Below, one piece after another: positions 1 through 8,896 of a stretch of DNA of 64,000 nucleotides. The DNA comes from Chitinophaga sancti (GTDB lineage: Bacteria; Bacteroidota; Bacteroidia; Chitinophagales; Chitinophagaceae). The position numbers were made by a program, and so were the translations under genes. Location: contig NZ_CP139247.1 of assembly GCF_034087045.1 (NCBI RefSeq), forward strand, positions 3,002,001-3,066,000, written 5' to 3'. Each line of letters opens with the position of its first letter. Position 1 is the stretch's first letter. The notes beneath the pieces were generated by a model. That model did not search any database. It was not told the origin of the DNA and saw nothing but the letters and a program-made list of their open reading frames with translations.

Positions 1-935
1 TTCACAAATGCAGCTACATGGCTATACCCTGTTTCATCTGCCACCAGCTGCAAATCAATCTCCGGCAATGTTAATAATGCCGCCGCTTTTTCCAGTCGCC
101 ATAAGATGACGAATGCATCTACGCTGGTGCCATATAAATGTCTGAATCCATATTGTAATTTCTCCTCAGAGATATCAAACAACTCACACAATTCCGAAAT
201 TTGCACACCAATTGTATTCGCTTTGATATATGCTTTCGCACTATCAATACTATTGATATCTTCGTTCGTCAATGGTTGATATTCCAATGGCGGATATTGT
301 AACTGTGCAAAGAAATGCACTAACAATAATTCACATTGTTTGCTGATATACCTGCTACGTGCATATTCATTACACCCCAATGGATTTCGTATCTGTTCAA
401 GTAGCAACGAAGCATATGCATCCAGTGCTACAGGTGCTGCATTAATTACACCACCATGTAGATTCTCAGCTATGGCAGGTAGGATGGTTTGTTCAATAAA
501 TGTAGGTTCCGCAAATAATGGTAGTTGTGCTTCACCGAATTCAATGTTTAAAAAACAATGCGTACCTGGATGTATAGACACTGCTTTCTCTTCATGCGTT
601 ACATAAAATAAATTCAGATCTCCCTGTTGCACATGCTCTGGTATTCCGCCACGCATGGCAGAATGCACATTGAGCGAAGAAAGCGTAACAGCCAGGTGCA
701 AACCAGGATGATCTACATGGGGATGAATATCTGTCACCTGTGAAGTGATTACGTGATGCTGCCATACACGAAAAGGAGTTGCTTCCAGCAATTGCTTAAA
801 TACAAATACGCGGGCATTGCCGTATACCGTTCTTCTTGCATGGGGAACAATATAGGAATGCATAATTTCGGGGACATTCTCTACCTGGATGAAGTCTGCG
901 AAAATTTGTTGTTCTGCCTGTCTGATTAAATTCAT
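1..935 (-). CDS. AraC-family transcriptional regulator (C-terminus beyond the window)
   Basis: The reading frame opens at the ATG at 933-935 (minus strand) and stays open to base 1, giving about 311 residues without a stop, so the C-terminus is cut by the window edge. The N-terminal two thirds look like a ligand-sensing AraC half (PHVDHPGLHLAVTLSS, then FLNIEFGEA), and the last visible part matches the first helix-turn-helix of the AraC DNA-binding domain (ISELCEFFDISEEKLQYGF, then LYGTSVDAF and the second helix pair around LVADETGYSHVAAF). Such regulators act in the cytoplasm as ligand-responsive activators. It diverges from the TonB-dependent receptor gene at 1054, with 118 bp between starts, so it probably controls that receptor. 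In other bacteria this pairing is typical of siderophore or other TonB substrates, but the ligand here cannot be read from sequence. Family assignment is firm; target is inference. Confidence 0.85.
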   Translation of the reverse strand, partial: MNLIRQAEQQIFADFIQVENVPEIMHSYIVPHARRTVYGNARVFVFKQLLEATPFRVWQHHVITSQVTDIHPHVDHPGLHLAVTLSSLNVHSAMRGGIPEHVQQGDLNLFYVTHEEKAVSIHPGTHCFLNIEFGEAQLPLFAEPTFIEQTILPAIAENLHGGVINAAPVALDAYASLLLEQIRNPLGCNEYARSRYISKQCELLLVHFFAQLQYPPLEYQPLTNEDINSIDSAKAYIKANTIGVQISELCELFDISEEKLQYGFRHLYGTSVDAFVILWRLEKAAALLTLPEIDLQLVADETGYSHVAAFV

Positions 936-968
936 ATCAGATATAAGTCGATTGACTAAAGCGATTGG

Positions 969-998
969 TACTCAAAAATACTCATAATTATGTGAGTA
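969..998. promoter_or_regulatory. Candidate AraC operator in the divergent intergenic region
   Basis: The hexamer TACTCA occurs at 969-974 and again at 979-984, exactly one helical turn (10 bp) apart, and its reverse complement TGAGTA follows at 993-998. Direct repeats with one-turn spacing are the usual binding geometry of AraC proteins. The cluster sits midway between the divergent starts at 935 and 1054. Function is inferred from position and geometry only. Confidence 0.4.
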
Positions 999-1053
999 GT
1001 AATAGTATGCGACAAATTGGGTATATTTAAATTAATCACCCAAACCTGTAAAT

Positions 1054-3828
1054 ATGTCAACCAAGATCGTGTACTGTATGGCAATACTATGCCTTTGCCT
1101 GACTGTAGCCAGCGCCCAACAGAAAATAACCGGAAAAGTAACAGATGCCACAACCGGTGCCCCACTAGAAGGAATCACCGTAAGGGTCAGACTCAGTAAC
1201 TCCGGCAGTTTAACCAACAAGTCCGGTGAATACACCATCGAGGCCAAAGCCAATGATGTACTGGAAGTAAGTGCCATCGGTTTCACCCCACAGGCCCTTT
1301 CCGTCAATGGGCGCTCTGTGATCGATGTAAAACTGGTCTCCGCCGTCTCGGAGCTCAACCAGATCGTACTCGTAGGTAGCCGGGGTACGGGGCGTGCCAG
1401 AACGGAAACGCCTGTTCCCGTCGATGTCATACCCATTGCCCAGGCATCCCAGTCTACTGCCAAAACAGATCTCACCGCCGTCCTGAACATGGCCGCTCCC
1501 TCCCTGAACTACAACAAACAAAGTGGGAGTGATGGTGCTGATATGATCGACCTCGCCACCCTCAGGGGCCTTGGACCTGATCAGACCTTAGTGCTTGTAA
1601 ATGGTAAAAGACGTCACCAGACAGCCTTCGTAGCCGTATACGGTACCCGTGGCCGTGGTAATTCAGGCACTGACCTCAATGCCATCCCCGAAGCTGCCAT
1701 CGACAGGGTCGAAATTCTTCGCGACGGTGCCTCTGCCCAATATGGCTCCGATGCCATTGCAGGGGTGATCAACCTCATCCTCAAAAAAGATGTGAACCAC
1801 CTCAATGTGACCGCAGGTTATGCCGGTTATTATGACCATAAGTACAATACCTGGTTTGGCCGTAAACAATCCCAATACCAGTACGGTGTACCCATCGATG
1901 GGAATACCGGTACCCTGGGCCTCAGCTATGGCCTTCCTTTGGATAAAAACGGCGGGTTTCTCAACTTTTCGGGCAACTTCCTCATCCAGGGTAAAACCTA
2001 CAGGCAGAACCTCGATACGAACCTGAGTCACAAAGATGGGCTGCCTGTGAACAGTGTGAGAAGAGGTGCCGGCGATGGCTCCCGTGTAAATGGAGGTGGC
2101 ATGATCAACCTGGAAGTGCCTTTTGGTACAGGCAATACCACCCTCTATGCATTTGGTGGATATAACTATAAGAGCTCCGATGCATTTGCCTATTCCCGTT
2201 CTTTCAGCGGGCATCCGGATCGTTTTCCTACTGATGATAACGGGAACCTGATCTTCCATAAAGACATTATGTATGCCGTACCGGGCGACACCATTTTCGA
2301 TCCCCACATCCAGACCCATGTCAGTGACATCTCTGCTGCTGTAGGAGTAAAAGGTGAATTTGGAGAAGGCTGGACCTGGGATGTGAGCAATACCCTGGGC
2401 AGAAACAATTTCCACTTCTATGGAGATAAAACTTTCAATGCTTCTTTGGGTGCAAACTCTCCTACCCACTTTGACGATGGAGGGTTCTCCTTTTTACAGA
2501 ACACCTCGAATGTAACTTTCACCAAAGCGGTCTCAAATTTGAACCTCGCATTTGGTGCAGAATACCGTTACGAAAGGTATAGCATCTACGCAGGCGAAGA
2601 AGCCTCTTACACCAATTACGATCCCACTTTTTATAAAGCCACCGGTTCCCAGGGTTTCCCTGGCTATCGCCCCAGCGATGAGGTAGTGGCCAATCGTAGC
2701 AATATCGCTGCCTATGTAGATGCAGAACTGGATGTGACCAGTAAATGGCTGGTAGGCGCCGCCATCAGGGCAGAAAATTATTCTGACTTCGGCTTCACCG
2801 CCAATTACAAACTGGCTACCCGTTACAAAATCACGAACGATTTCAACATCCGTGCATCAGTTAGTACTGGTTTCAGAGCGCCTTCCTTACAGCAAATCAA
2901 CTACAGTTCCCAATACACCAACGTACAGGGTGGCACGATCACCGAAGTGAAGATCGCACCTAACTACAACGCGATTACAAGAGCTGCAGGCATCCCTGAT
3001 CTGAAACAGGAAAAGTCCATCAACGCCAGTCTTGGGTTCACCTGGAAACCATTGCCAATACTGACCGTAACCCTGGATGGATACTATGTAAAAGTAAAAG
3101 ACCGTATCGTTCTCTCCGGTCAGTTCAGCGCCAGCGATACCACGCTGGATGCAGCAGTATACAATACGCTAAACGAATTACACATCGACAACGCACAGTT
3201 CTTTGCAAATGCGGTGAACACTTCCAACTATGGGGTAGACCTTGTCGTTGATTATAATAAACGCTGGAGCAATCATCATTTCCGTGGATTATTCACAGGC
3301 AATGTCCAGCACATGACCATCGACAATATCAATGTACCTGCCAAATTAAATGACACGTATGTACACCGTCAATCCTTCTTCAGCGACCGTGAGCAACGCT
3401 TTGTAAAAGCTTCTGCACCACCGGTGAAAATGGGTCTGAACCTGGAATATGGTGTTAATAAAATCAGCTTTGGTTCACACCTCACTTATTATGGCAAGGT
3501 AGAACTGTATGGTTACGGTTATTCCGGCGACCTGGCTGGTACAGGTATCAACCCGATCGTAGAACTGGATGAAGGTGGCAAGACAGTGCCTGAATTATTT
3601 GTGTACAGGGGAAAGGTAGTGACGGATGTATATGCAGGTTATAAATTCAACAGGCATATCAACTGGTTTGTAGGTGTGGATAACGTATTTAATGTACATC
3701 CTGATTTAGGCTATGTGAAAGGGGCGAAGCTGTCAGCTTTTGATGGCGAAGCAGGTGGTGCCTGGGATCCGGTGCAGATGGGTGTGAATGGTATGCGTTT
3801 ATTTACTAGAATTGTATTGGATTTTTAA
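1054..3828 (+). CDS. TonB-dependent outer-membrane receptor
   Basis: This 924-residue protein is a TonB-dependent receptor. It starts with a signal peptide ending near VASAQQ, followed by a carboxypeptidase-D-like regulatory domain (about residues 24-95, GKVTDATTGAPLEGITVRV), a plug domain (about 110-245, with VEILRDGASAQYGSDAIAGV typical of the plug end), and a beta-barrel that ends in the aromatic residue F (RIVLDF). The plug and barrel resemble receptors for small chelates or sugars rather than SusC, and no SusD partner follows. It should import a substrate across the outer membrane using TonB energy. The neighbouring divergent AraC gene and the TACTCA repeats suggest dedicated control. 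A strong hairpin terminator follows directly. The substrate is unknown. Confidence 0.93.
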   Translation: MSTKIVYCMAILCLCLTVASAQQKITGKVTDATTGAPLEGITVRVRLSNSGSLTNKSGEYTIEAKANDVLEVSAIGFTPQALSVNGRSVIDVKLVSAVSELNQIVLVGSRGTGRARTETPVPVDVIPIAQASQSTAKTDLTAVLNMAAPSLNYNKQSGSDGADMIDLATLRGLGPDQTLVLVNGKRRHQTAFVAVYGTRGRGNSGTDLNAIPEAAIDRVEILRDGASAQYGSDAIAGVINLILKKDVNHLNVTAGYAGYYDHKYNTWFGRKQSQYQYGVPIDGNTGTLGLSYGLPLDKNGGFLNFSGNFLIQGKTYRQNLDTNLSHKDGLPVNSVRRGAGDGSRVNGGGMINLEVPFGTGNTTLYAFGGYNYKSSDAFAYSRSFSGHPDRFPTDDNGNLIFHKDIMYAVPGDTIFDPHIQTHVSDISAAVGVKGEFGEGWTWDVSNTLGRNNFHFYGDKTFNASLGANSPTHFDDGGFSFLQNTSNVTFTKAVSNLNLAFGAEYRYERYSIYAGEEASYTNYDPTFYKATGSQGFPGYRPSDEVVANRSNIAAYVDAELDVTSKWLVGAAIRAENYSDFGFTANYKLATRYKITNDFNIRASVSTGFRAPSLQQINYSSQYTNVQGGTITEVKIAPNYNAITRAAGIPDLKQEKSINASLGFTWKPLPILTVTLDGYYVKVKDRIVLSGQFSASDTTLDAAVYNTLNELHIDNAQFFANAVNTSNYGVDLVVDYNKRWSNHHFRGLFTGNVQHMTIDNINVPAKLNDTYVHRQSFFSDREQRFVKASAPPVKMGLNLEYGVNKISFGSHLTYYGKVELYGYGYSGDLAGTGINPIVELDEGGKTVPELFVYRGKVVTDVYAGYKFNRHINWFVGVDNVFNVHPDLGYVKGAKLSAFDGEAGGAWDPVQMGVNGMRLFTRIVLDF

Positions 3829-3842
3829 AATAAAATCTCCCT

Positions 3843-3882
3843 AAAACAGGAACGGCTCCCGAAGGGAGCCGTTCCTGTTTTT
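3843..3882. terminator. Bidirectional intrinsic terminator
   Basis: An 18-bp perfect stem (3843-3860 with 3864-3881, loop GAA) is flanked by A-rich and T-rich ends. It lies between the convergent receptor and pyruvate kinase genes and can stop transcription from both sides. Confidence 0.85.
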
Positions 3883-3894
3883 ATACAAAATAGC

Positions 3895-5334
3895 TTATTG
3901 TACTTTGGATACTTTAATAGTATTTGTAGGTAAATGTTCTGCTACAGGCGTAGAACCGGTATTTACCACAATATCATCAGTTTTCAGATACCCTTTATCT
4001 TTCAGGATGCTGATCTGGTCATTGATAATGTTATCCAGACCAATTTCTTCCTTATAATAGAAGGCGCGTACACCCCAGCTAAGGCTCAGCTGATTCACTA
4101 AAGATTTCTCTTTAGTAAATACGAACAGTGGAGAGCGTGGACGGTAGCTGCTCAGCATAAAGCCGGTGTAACCACTCTGGGTCATACCAACCAGTGCATT
4201 AGCTTCCAGGTCTTCAGCCATTTTACATGCATTGTAACACAGTGCATCGCTGATGAAGGTAGGAGAATGACGGTGAGGGATCAGGTTACGGTTGTAGATG
4301 ATTTCTTCTTTTTCTACTTCACCGATGATTTTACGCATAGTCTGGATTACCAGTTCAGGGAACTGACCAGTTGCCGTTTCACCACTCAGCATTACGGCAT
4401 CAGCACCTTCCAGTACTGCGTTAGCTACGTCAGTGATTTCGCTACGGTTAGGGCGGGTACGGTCGATCATGGATTCCATCATCTGGGTAGCCACGATTAC
4501 CGGCTTAGCACGATGAATACATTTACGGATAATATCTTTCTGGATCATTGGGATCTGCTCAACAGGCAGTTCCACACCCAGGTCACCACGGGCGATCATT
4601 ACGCCGTCGCTTTCCCAGATGATCTCTTTCAGATTTGCGATAGCCTCAGGCTTTTCGATCTTAGAGATAACCTTGATCTTGGAGTTACGTTCTTTCAGAC
4701 GTTTGCGGATCAGTTGCAGGTCAGCAGCATCTCTTACAAATGACAGGGCAACCCAGTCACAGTCGTGGTCGATGATGAATTCCAGATCTTCCACATCTTT
4801 AGGAGTCAGTGCTGGCAGAGATACTTTGGTATCTGGCAGGTTGAAACCTTTCTTGGAAGACAGAACGCCTGGCAGGGTAACTTCAGCTTTGATTTCACCT
4901 GCAGCAGTGATTTCTTTTACTACAGTTTCGATCTTACCGTCATCCAGCAGGATTTTCTGGCCTGGTTTTACATCTTTATGCAGGTCTGCATAAGATACGT
5001 ATATTCTTTCAGCGGTACCAACTACCTTCTCGTTTACGAAAGTCAGGATCATACCCGGAGTCAGTGGCAGTGCATTGTTAGCGATTTCACCTACACGCAG
5101 TTTAGGACCTTGCAAGTCAGCCAGGATGGCAACATTGAAAGATTCAACTTCGTTAATCTGGCGAATGTAACCAATGATGCGCAGCTTGTCCTCGTGAGAG
5201 CCATGTGAAAAGTTCAGACGGAACACGTTTACGCCAGCCTTTACCAGTGCCAGTAATTTTTCGTAAGTGTCGCATGCCGGTCCTACTGTGGCAACTATCT
5301 TCGTTTTGTGTTTAGATATATCTTGTGTACTCAT
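3895..5334 (-). CDS. pyk: Pyruvate kinase
   Basis: Pyruvate kinase transfers phosphate from phosphoenolpyruvate to ADP, the last step of glycolysis, in the cytoplasm. The 479-residue product has the family's order: TKIVATVGPACDTYEKL near the N-terminus, NFSHGS, LADLQGPKLRVGEI, the catalytic lysine segment ISKIEKPEAI, the metal and substrate signature MIARGDLGVELP, and ATQMMESM. I chose the ATG at 5334 (MSTQDISKHKTKI) rather than the in-frame TTG at 5355: the ATG lies 10 bp after the phosphofructokinase stop, whereas the TTG would overlap it. With the upstream pfkA it forms a two-gene glycolytic operon. The C-terminal domain ends with VVNTGSTPVAEHLPTNTIKV, as expected for a full-length enzyme. 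Confidence 0.96.
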   Translation of the reverse strand: MSTQDISKHKTKIVATVGPACDTYEKLLALVKAGVNVFRLNFSHGSHEDKLRIIGYIRQINEVESFNVAILADLQGPKLRVGEIANNALPLTPGMILTFVNEKVVGTAERIYVSYADLHKDVKPGQKILLDDGKIETVVKEITAAGEIKAEVTLPGVLSSKKGFNLPDTKVSLPALTPKDVEDLEFIIDHDCDWVALSFVRDAADLQLIRKRLKERNSKIKVISKIEKPEAIANLKEIIWESDGVMIARGDLGVELPVEQIPMIQKDIIRKCIHRAKPVIVATQMMESMIDRTRPNRSEITDVANAVLEGADAVMLSGETATGQFPELVIQTMRKIIGEVEKEEIIYNRNLIPHRHSPTFISDALCYNACKMAEDLEANALVGMTQSGYTGFMLSSYRPRSPLFVFTKEKSLVNQLSLSWGVRAFYYKEEIGLDNIINDQISILKDKGYLKTDDIVVNTGSTPVAEHLPTNTIKVSKVQ

Positions 5335-5344
5335 AGCTCTTATT

Positions 5345-6325
5345 TTAACTCGCAAGTATTTTTACAATTTTAAACCATTCCGGATCGATATGCTCTTTGG
5401 CTTTGATGGCCTGTTCCAGAGGTGTATATTGGATTTTGTTGTTTACAATTCCTACCATAACATTGGAAGTGCCATTCAACAGCGCCTCAACAGCTGCATA
5501 ACCCATACGGCTGGCCAGGATACGGTCCTGGCAGGTTGGGCTACCACCACGTTGTATATGTCCGAGGATGGTTACGCGGGTATCCAGTTGAGGACATTGC
5601 TCCTTAATCTGGCGTGCTACCGCTTCTGCACCACCAGCAGCAGAACCTTCTGCTACTACGATGATGTTAACTAATTTCTTGCGGCGTTCGTTAGCCTGCA
5701 GTTCCAAGATAATGTCCTGTACATCAATAATGTGCTCAGGAGTCATAATGTGCTCAGCACCAGTGGAAATACCACTGTGAAGGGCAATATAACCAGCATC
5801 GCGCCCCATCACTTCTATGATAAATAAACGGTCGTGCGCATCTGCTGTATCACGGATTTTATCAATCGCATCTACCGCAGTATTCACAGCTGTATCAAAT
5901 CCGATGGTAAAATCAGAACCGGCAATGTCTTTGTCAATTGTGCCTGGCAGGCCAATGCATGGAATGTCAAATTCCTGGCTCAACTTGTACGCACCATTGA
6001 AAGAACCATCGCCACCGATCACTACTATTCCGTCGATGTTGTGTTTCTTTAAATTTTCGTATGCCTTTTTACGGCCTTCGGCTTCGTAAAACTCTTTACA
6101 ACGGGCCGTTTTTAGGATTGTACCACCGCGTTGTATAATGTTGGCAACAGATTTAGACTCCAAAGGAAAGATTTCGTTCTTCAACATTCCCCTGTAACCA
6201 TACATGACACCAAAAACATTCAGCTGATTGTAAATTCCCGTTCTTACAACCGCACGAACGGCAGCATTCATGCCCGGCGCGTCTCCGCCTGATGTAAGGA
6301 CCGCAATGTTGTTAACTTTTTTCAT
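5345..6325 (-). CDS. pfkA: ATP-dependent 6-phosphofructokinase
   Basis: The enzyme phosphorylates fructose 6-phosphate to fructose 1,6-bisphosphate, the committed step of glycolysis. The 326-residue length is that of bacterial PfkA. Visible motifs are TSGGDAPGMNAAVRA (nucleotide binding), RGGTILKTARCKEF, GGDGSFNGA, the catalytic PGTIDKD, GFDTAVNTAVDAIDKIRDTA, EVMGRDAGYIAL and LGHIQRGGSPTC. Glycine in both GGDG and PGTID favours ATP over pyrophosphate as phosphate donor. One oddity is lysine in TIDKD where most relatives have asparagine (TIDND); both aspartates are kept. It is the first gene of the pfkA-pyk operon and diverges from the prolyl oligopeptidase gene. Confidence 0.96.
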   Translation of the reverse strand: MKKVNNIAVLTSGGDAPGMNAAVRAVVRTGIYNQLNVFGVMYGYRGMLKNEIFPLESKSVANIIQRGGTILKTARCKEFYEAEGRKKAYENLKKHNIDGIVVIGGDGSFNGAYKLSQEFDIPCIGLPGTIDKDIAGSDFTIGFDTAVNTAVDAIDKIRDTADAHDRLFIIEVMGRDAGYIALHSGISTGAEHIMTPEHIIDVQDIILELQANERRKKLVNIIVVAEGSAAGGAEAVARQIKEQCPQLDTRVTILGHIQRGGSPTCQDRILASRMGYAAVEALLNGTSNVMVGIVNNKIQYTPLEQAIKAKEHIDPEWFKIVKILAS

Positions 6326-6629
6326 AGTTATGTTATATTTCCCTCTCTACGTTGTTTTATGTGGGAATTCCCGACGTTGAACCTGTTCTCGCCCAGTTTA
6401 TACCCCAAATGTGTCATAGTGGTATATCCCGAATATTCTAACAATCTCTTTCCGCAAGTCCTCTTCTTTTCCTGATTATCACATTCCTTATGGTTAAATT
6501 GCCGGAAAAATATTTAATTGGCGCACAAAAATAACATTTTGGATATTCTTTCTAATAGTATTCTGATGAATTAAAGAAAATTTTCAATTTCAGTTAACCA
6601 ATAGAGTATTTTTTTAAAAAAATATACAT
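6326..6629. other. AT-rich divergent intergenic region
   Basis: This stretch separates pfkA (minus) from the peptidase (plus) and must hold both promoters. A TAnnTTTG match on the minus strand (6526-6533) is a possible -7 element for pfkA, but it lacks a well-spaced TTTG. I see no convincing small gene or repeat. Confidence 0.5.
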
Positions 6630-8795
6630 ATGTATAATTTAAATGCAATAATGCAACGTCTACCTGCTTTTATTTTCACTTTTATTAATTCCTCATTGCT
6701 GCTTACGACTATGACAACAGCTCAAGCCCAATCTCAACAGCCAGGCCTCGTTTATCCGCAAACCCGGAAGACCGAAGTGACAGATAACTACCATGGTACC
6801 ACTATTGCCGACCCATACCGCTGGCTCGAGGACGATAACAGCCCGGAAACCAAAGCATGGGTGAAAGAACAAAACGCAGTCACCCAGGATTATCTTGCAA
6901 AGATACCTTTCCGCGACGCTATAAAAAATCGTCTGGAAGTGTTATGGAATTATCCAAAAACTGGTGCACCGGATCATAGAGGTAACTATTTGTACTTCTA
7001 TAAAAATGATGGTTTACAGAACCAGTCTGTACTTTACAGGCAGTCTACCACCCCGGGCGCTACTCCCGAAGTCTTCATCGACCCGAATAAACTCTCCGCC
7101 GATGGTACAACAGCTTTAGGCACCGTACAGTTTTCCAAAGATGGAAAATATGCCGCCTATTTAATTGCAAAGGCTGGTTCTGACTGGCAACAGGCCCATA
7201 TTATGGACGTAGCTACCAAAACTTTGCTCCCGGATAGCCTGAACTGGCTCAAGTTCAGTGGTCTTTCATGGAGAGGAGATGGTTTTTACTATAGCCGCTA
7301 TGACGAACCTACCGAATCCAGCAAACTCTCCAAAAAGAACGAATTCCATAAAGTTTACTATCACAAGGTAGGCACTTCTCAGGATAAGGATGTACTGATC
7401 CACGCTGATTCAGATCACCCACTTCGCAATTTTCAGGCAACTGTTACCGAAGATGAGCGATTCGTGCTCCTAAACGCGTCAGAAGGGACTTCCGGCAATG
7501 AGATATGGTTCTGGGACATGAAAAATCCTGACCAAAAGACGTTCAAATTATTGATCAAAGGCTTCGATCATGAGCCAAATGTAATAGACAATGACGGCGA
7601 TAAGCTATTTGTGATCACTAACGAGGGCGCACCTAATTATAAAGTAGAGCTGATCGATACCAAAAATCCAGAGGGTCCCCGTACACTGATCATTCCTGAA
7701 CGCAAGGAAACCCTCATGCATGTGGGTACCGGTGGTGGAAAACTCTTTGCTACCTACCTGCAGGATGCTGCCAACCGTGTATACCAGTTAAACTATGCCG
7801 GTCACCTGGAAAGGGAGATCAAACTCCCGGGTATAGGTACCGCAGGTGGATTCGGTGGTAAAAAAGAAGACAAGGAATTCTATTACACCTTTAATTCATA
7901 TGTGACACCGGCTCTGGTATATAAATATGATATAGCTTCCGGTAAGTCTACGACCTATTTCAAACCTGAACTGAAATTCGATCCTTCCCAATATGAAACC
8001 AAACAGGTATTCTTTAATAGTAAAGATGGTACTCGTATCCCTATGTTCCTTTCCTATAAGAAGGGGATCAAACTGGATGGGAACAATCCTGTATTGCTGT
8101 ATGGTTATGGTGGTTTCAATATCCCGGTCACCCCGGGTTTCAGCGTATCTAATCTGTTCTTTATGGAGCAGGGTGGTATCTATGCACAGGTAACCCTGCG
8201 TGGTGGTGCGGAGTACGGCGAGGAGTGGCACAAAGCAGGTATGTTCGAAAAGAAGCAGAATGTATTTGACGATTTTATCGGGGCTGCAGAGTTCCTGATC
8301 AAAGAAAAATATACCAATACCTCCAAACTGGCGGTACATGGCCGTTCAAATGGTGGATTGCTGATTGGTGCGGTGATGACACAACGCCCGGATCTGTTCA
8401 AGGTAGCCATACCTACAGTAGGAGTGCTGGATATGTTGCGTTACCAGCACTTTACCATCGGATGGGCATGGGGTGTGGAGTATGGCACCAGCGATAAGGA
8501 AGACCAGTTTAAATACCTGATCAAATACTCACCACTGCACAACCTGAAACCAGGTACGTCTTACCCTGCTACCATGGTAACTACAGGGGATCATGACGAC
8601 AGGGTAGTGCCTGCACACTCATTCAAATTCGCTGCTACGCTACAGGCGGACAATGCAGGGCCTAACCCAACGCTTATACGTATAGACACGCAGGCAGGCC
8701 ATGGAGCTGGTAAGCCAACAGGCAAGCTGATAGAGGAATCTGCGGATATATGGGCTTTTATAATGTATAATCTGGGAATGCATTTTAAGAATTAA
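6630..8795 (+). CDS. Secreted prolyl oligopeptidase (S9A)
   Basis: Prolyl oligopeptidases cleave short peptides after proline. The 721-residue product has an N-terminal hydrophobic export signal ending at about AQAQ, so it is probably periplasmic. The propeller domain starts with TDNYHGTTIADPYRWLEDDNSPET, a strong family mark. The alpha/beta-hydrolase domain carries the nucleophile serine in GRSNGGLL, the acid in GDHDDRVVP, and the histidine in QAGHGAG, so the catalytic triad is complete. The start at 6630 gives an N-terminus MYNLNAI before the signal peptide; the in-frame ATG at 6651 (MQRLPAF) would give a more usual signal peptide and is equally possible. A strong terminator follows. It appears monocistronic. 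Confidence 0.94.
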   Translation: MYNLNAIMQRLPAFIFTFINSSLLLTTMTTAQAQSQQPGLVYPQTRKTEVTDNYHGTTIADPYRWLEDDNSPETKAWVKEQNAVTQDYLAKIPFRDAIKNRLEVLWNYPKTGAPDHRGNYLYFYKNDGLQNQSVLYRQSTTPGATPEVFIDPNKLSADGTTALGTVQFSKDGKYAAYLIAKAGSDWQQAHIMDVATKTLLPDSLNWLKFSGLSWRGDGFYYSRYDEPTESSKLSKKNEFHKVYYHKVGTSQDKDVLIHADSDHPLRNFQATVTEDERFVLLNASEGTSGNEIWFWDMKNPDQKTFKLLIKGFDHEPNVIDNDGDKLFVITNEGAPNYKVELIDTKNPEGPRTLIIPERKETLMHVGTGGGKLFATYLQDAANRVYQLNYAGHLEREIKLPGIGTAGGFGGKKEDKEFYYTFNSYVTPALVYKYDIASGKSTTYFKPELKFDPSQYETKQVFFNSKDGTRIPMFLSYKKGIKLDGNNPVLLYGYGGFNIPVTPGFSVSNLFFMEQGGIYAQVTLRGGAEYGEEWHKAGMFEKKQNVFDDFIGAAEFLIKEKYTNTSKLAVHGRSNGGLLIGAVMTQRPDLFKVAIPTVGVLDMLRYQHFTIGWAWGVEYGTSDKEDQFKYLIKYSPLHNLKPGTSYPATMVTTGDHDDRVVPAHSFKFAATLQADNAGPNPTLIRIDTQAGHGAGKPTGKLIEESADIWAFIMYNLGMHFKN

Positions 8796-8820
8796 AGGAA
8801 GGCCTGGGCCTCTTTCATAA

Positions 8821-8854
8821 AACGCTGATGTCTCTGACATCAGCGTTTTTTTTT
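8821..8854 (+). terminator. Intrinsic terminator
   Basis: A 12-bp perfect stem (8821-8832 with 8836-8847) is followed by a run of T. It closes the prolyl oligopeptidase transcript and lies just before the next gene's start. Confidence 0.85.
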
Positions 8855-8896
8855 AACCAAACTCTTTTCTTCGTAATTTTAGAAAAAGGCATAAAT

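Noticed and set aside
1663..2469. 268-residue open frame on the minus strand inside the TonB receptor gene
   Set aside because: It is a shadow of the receptor coding strand, with no recognisable domain and no start context.
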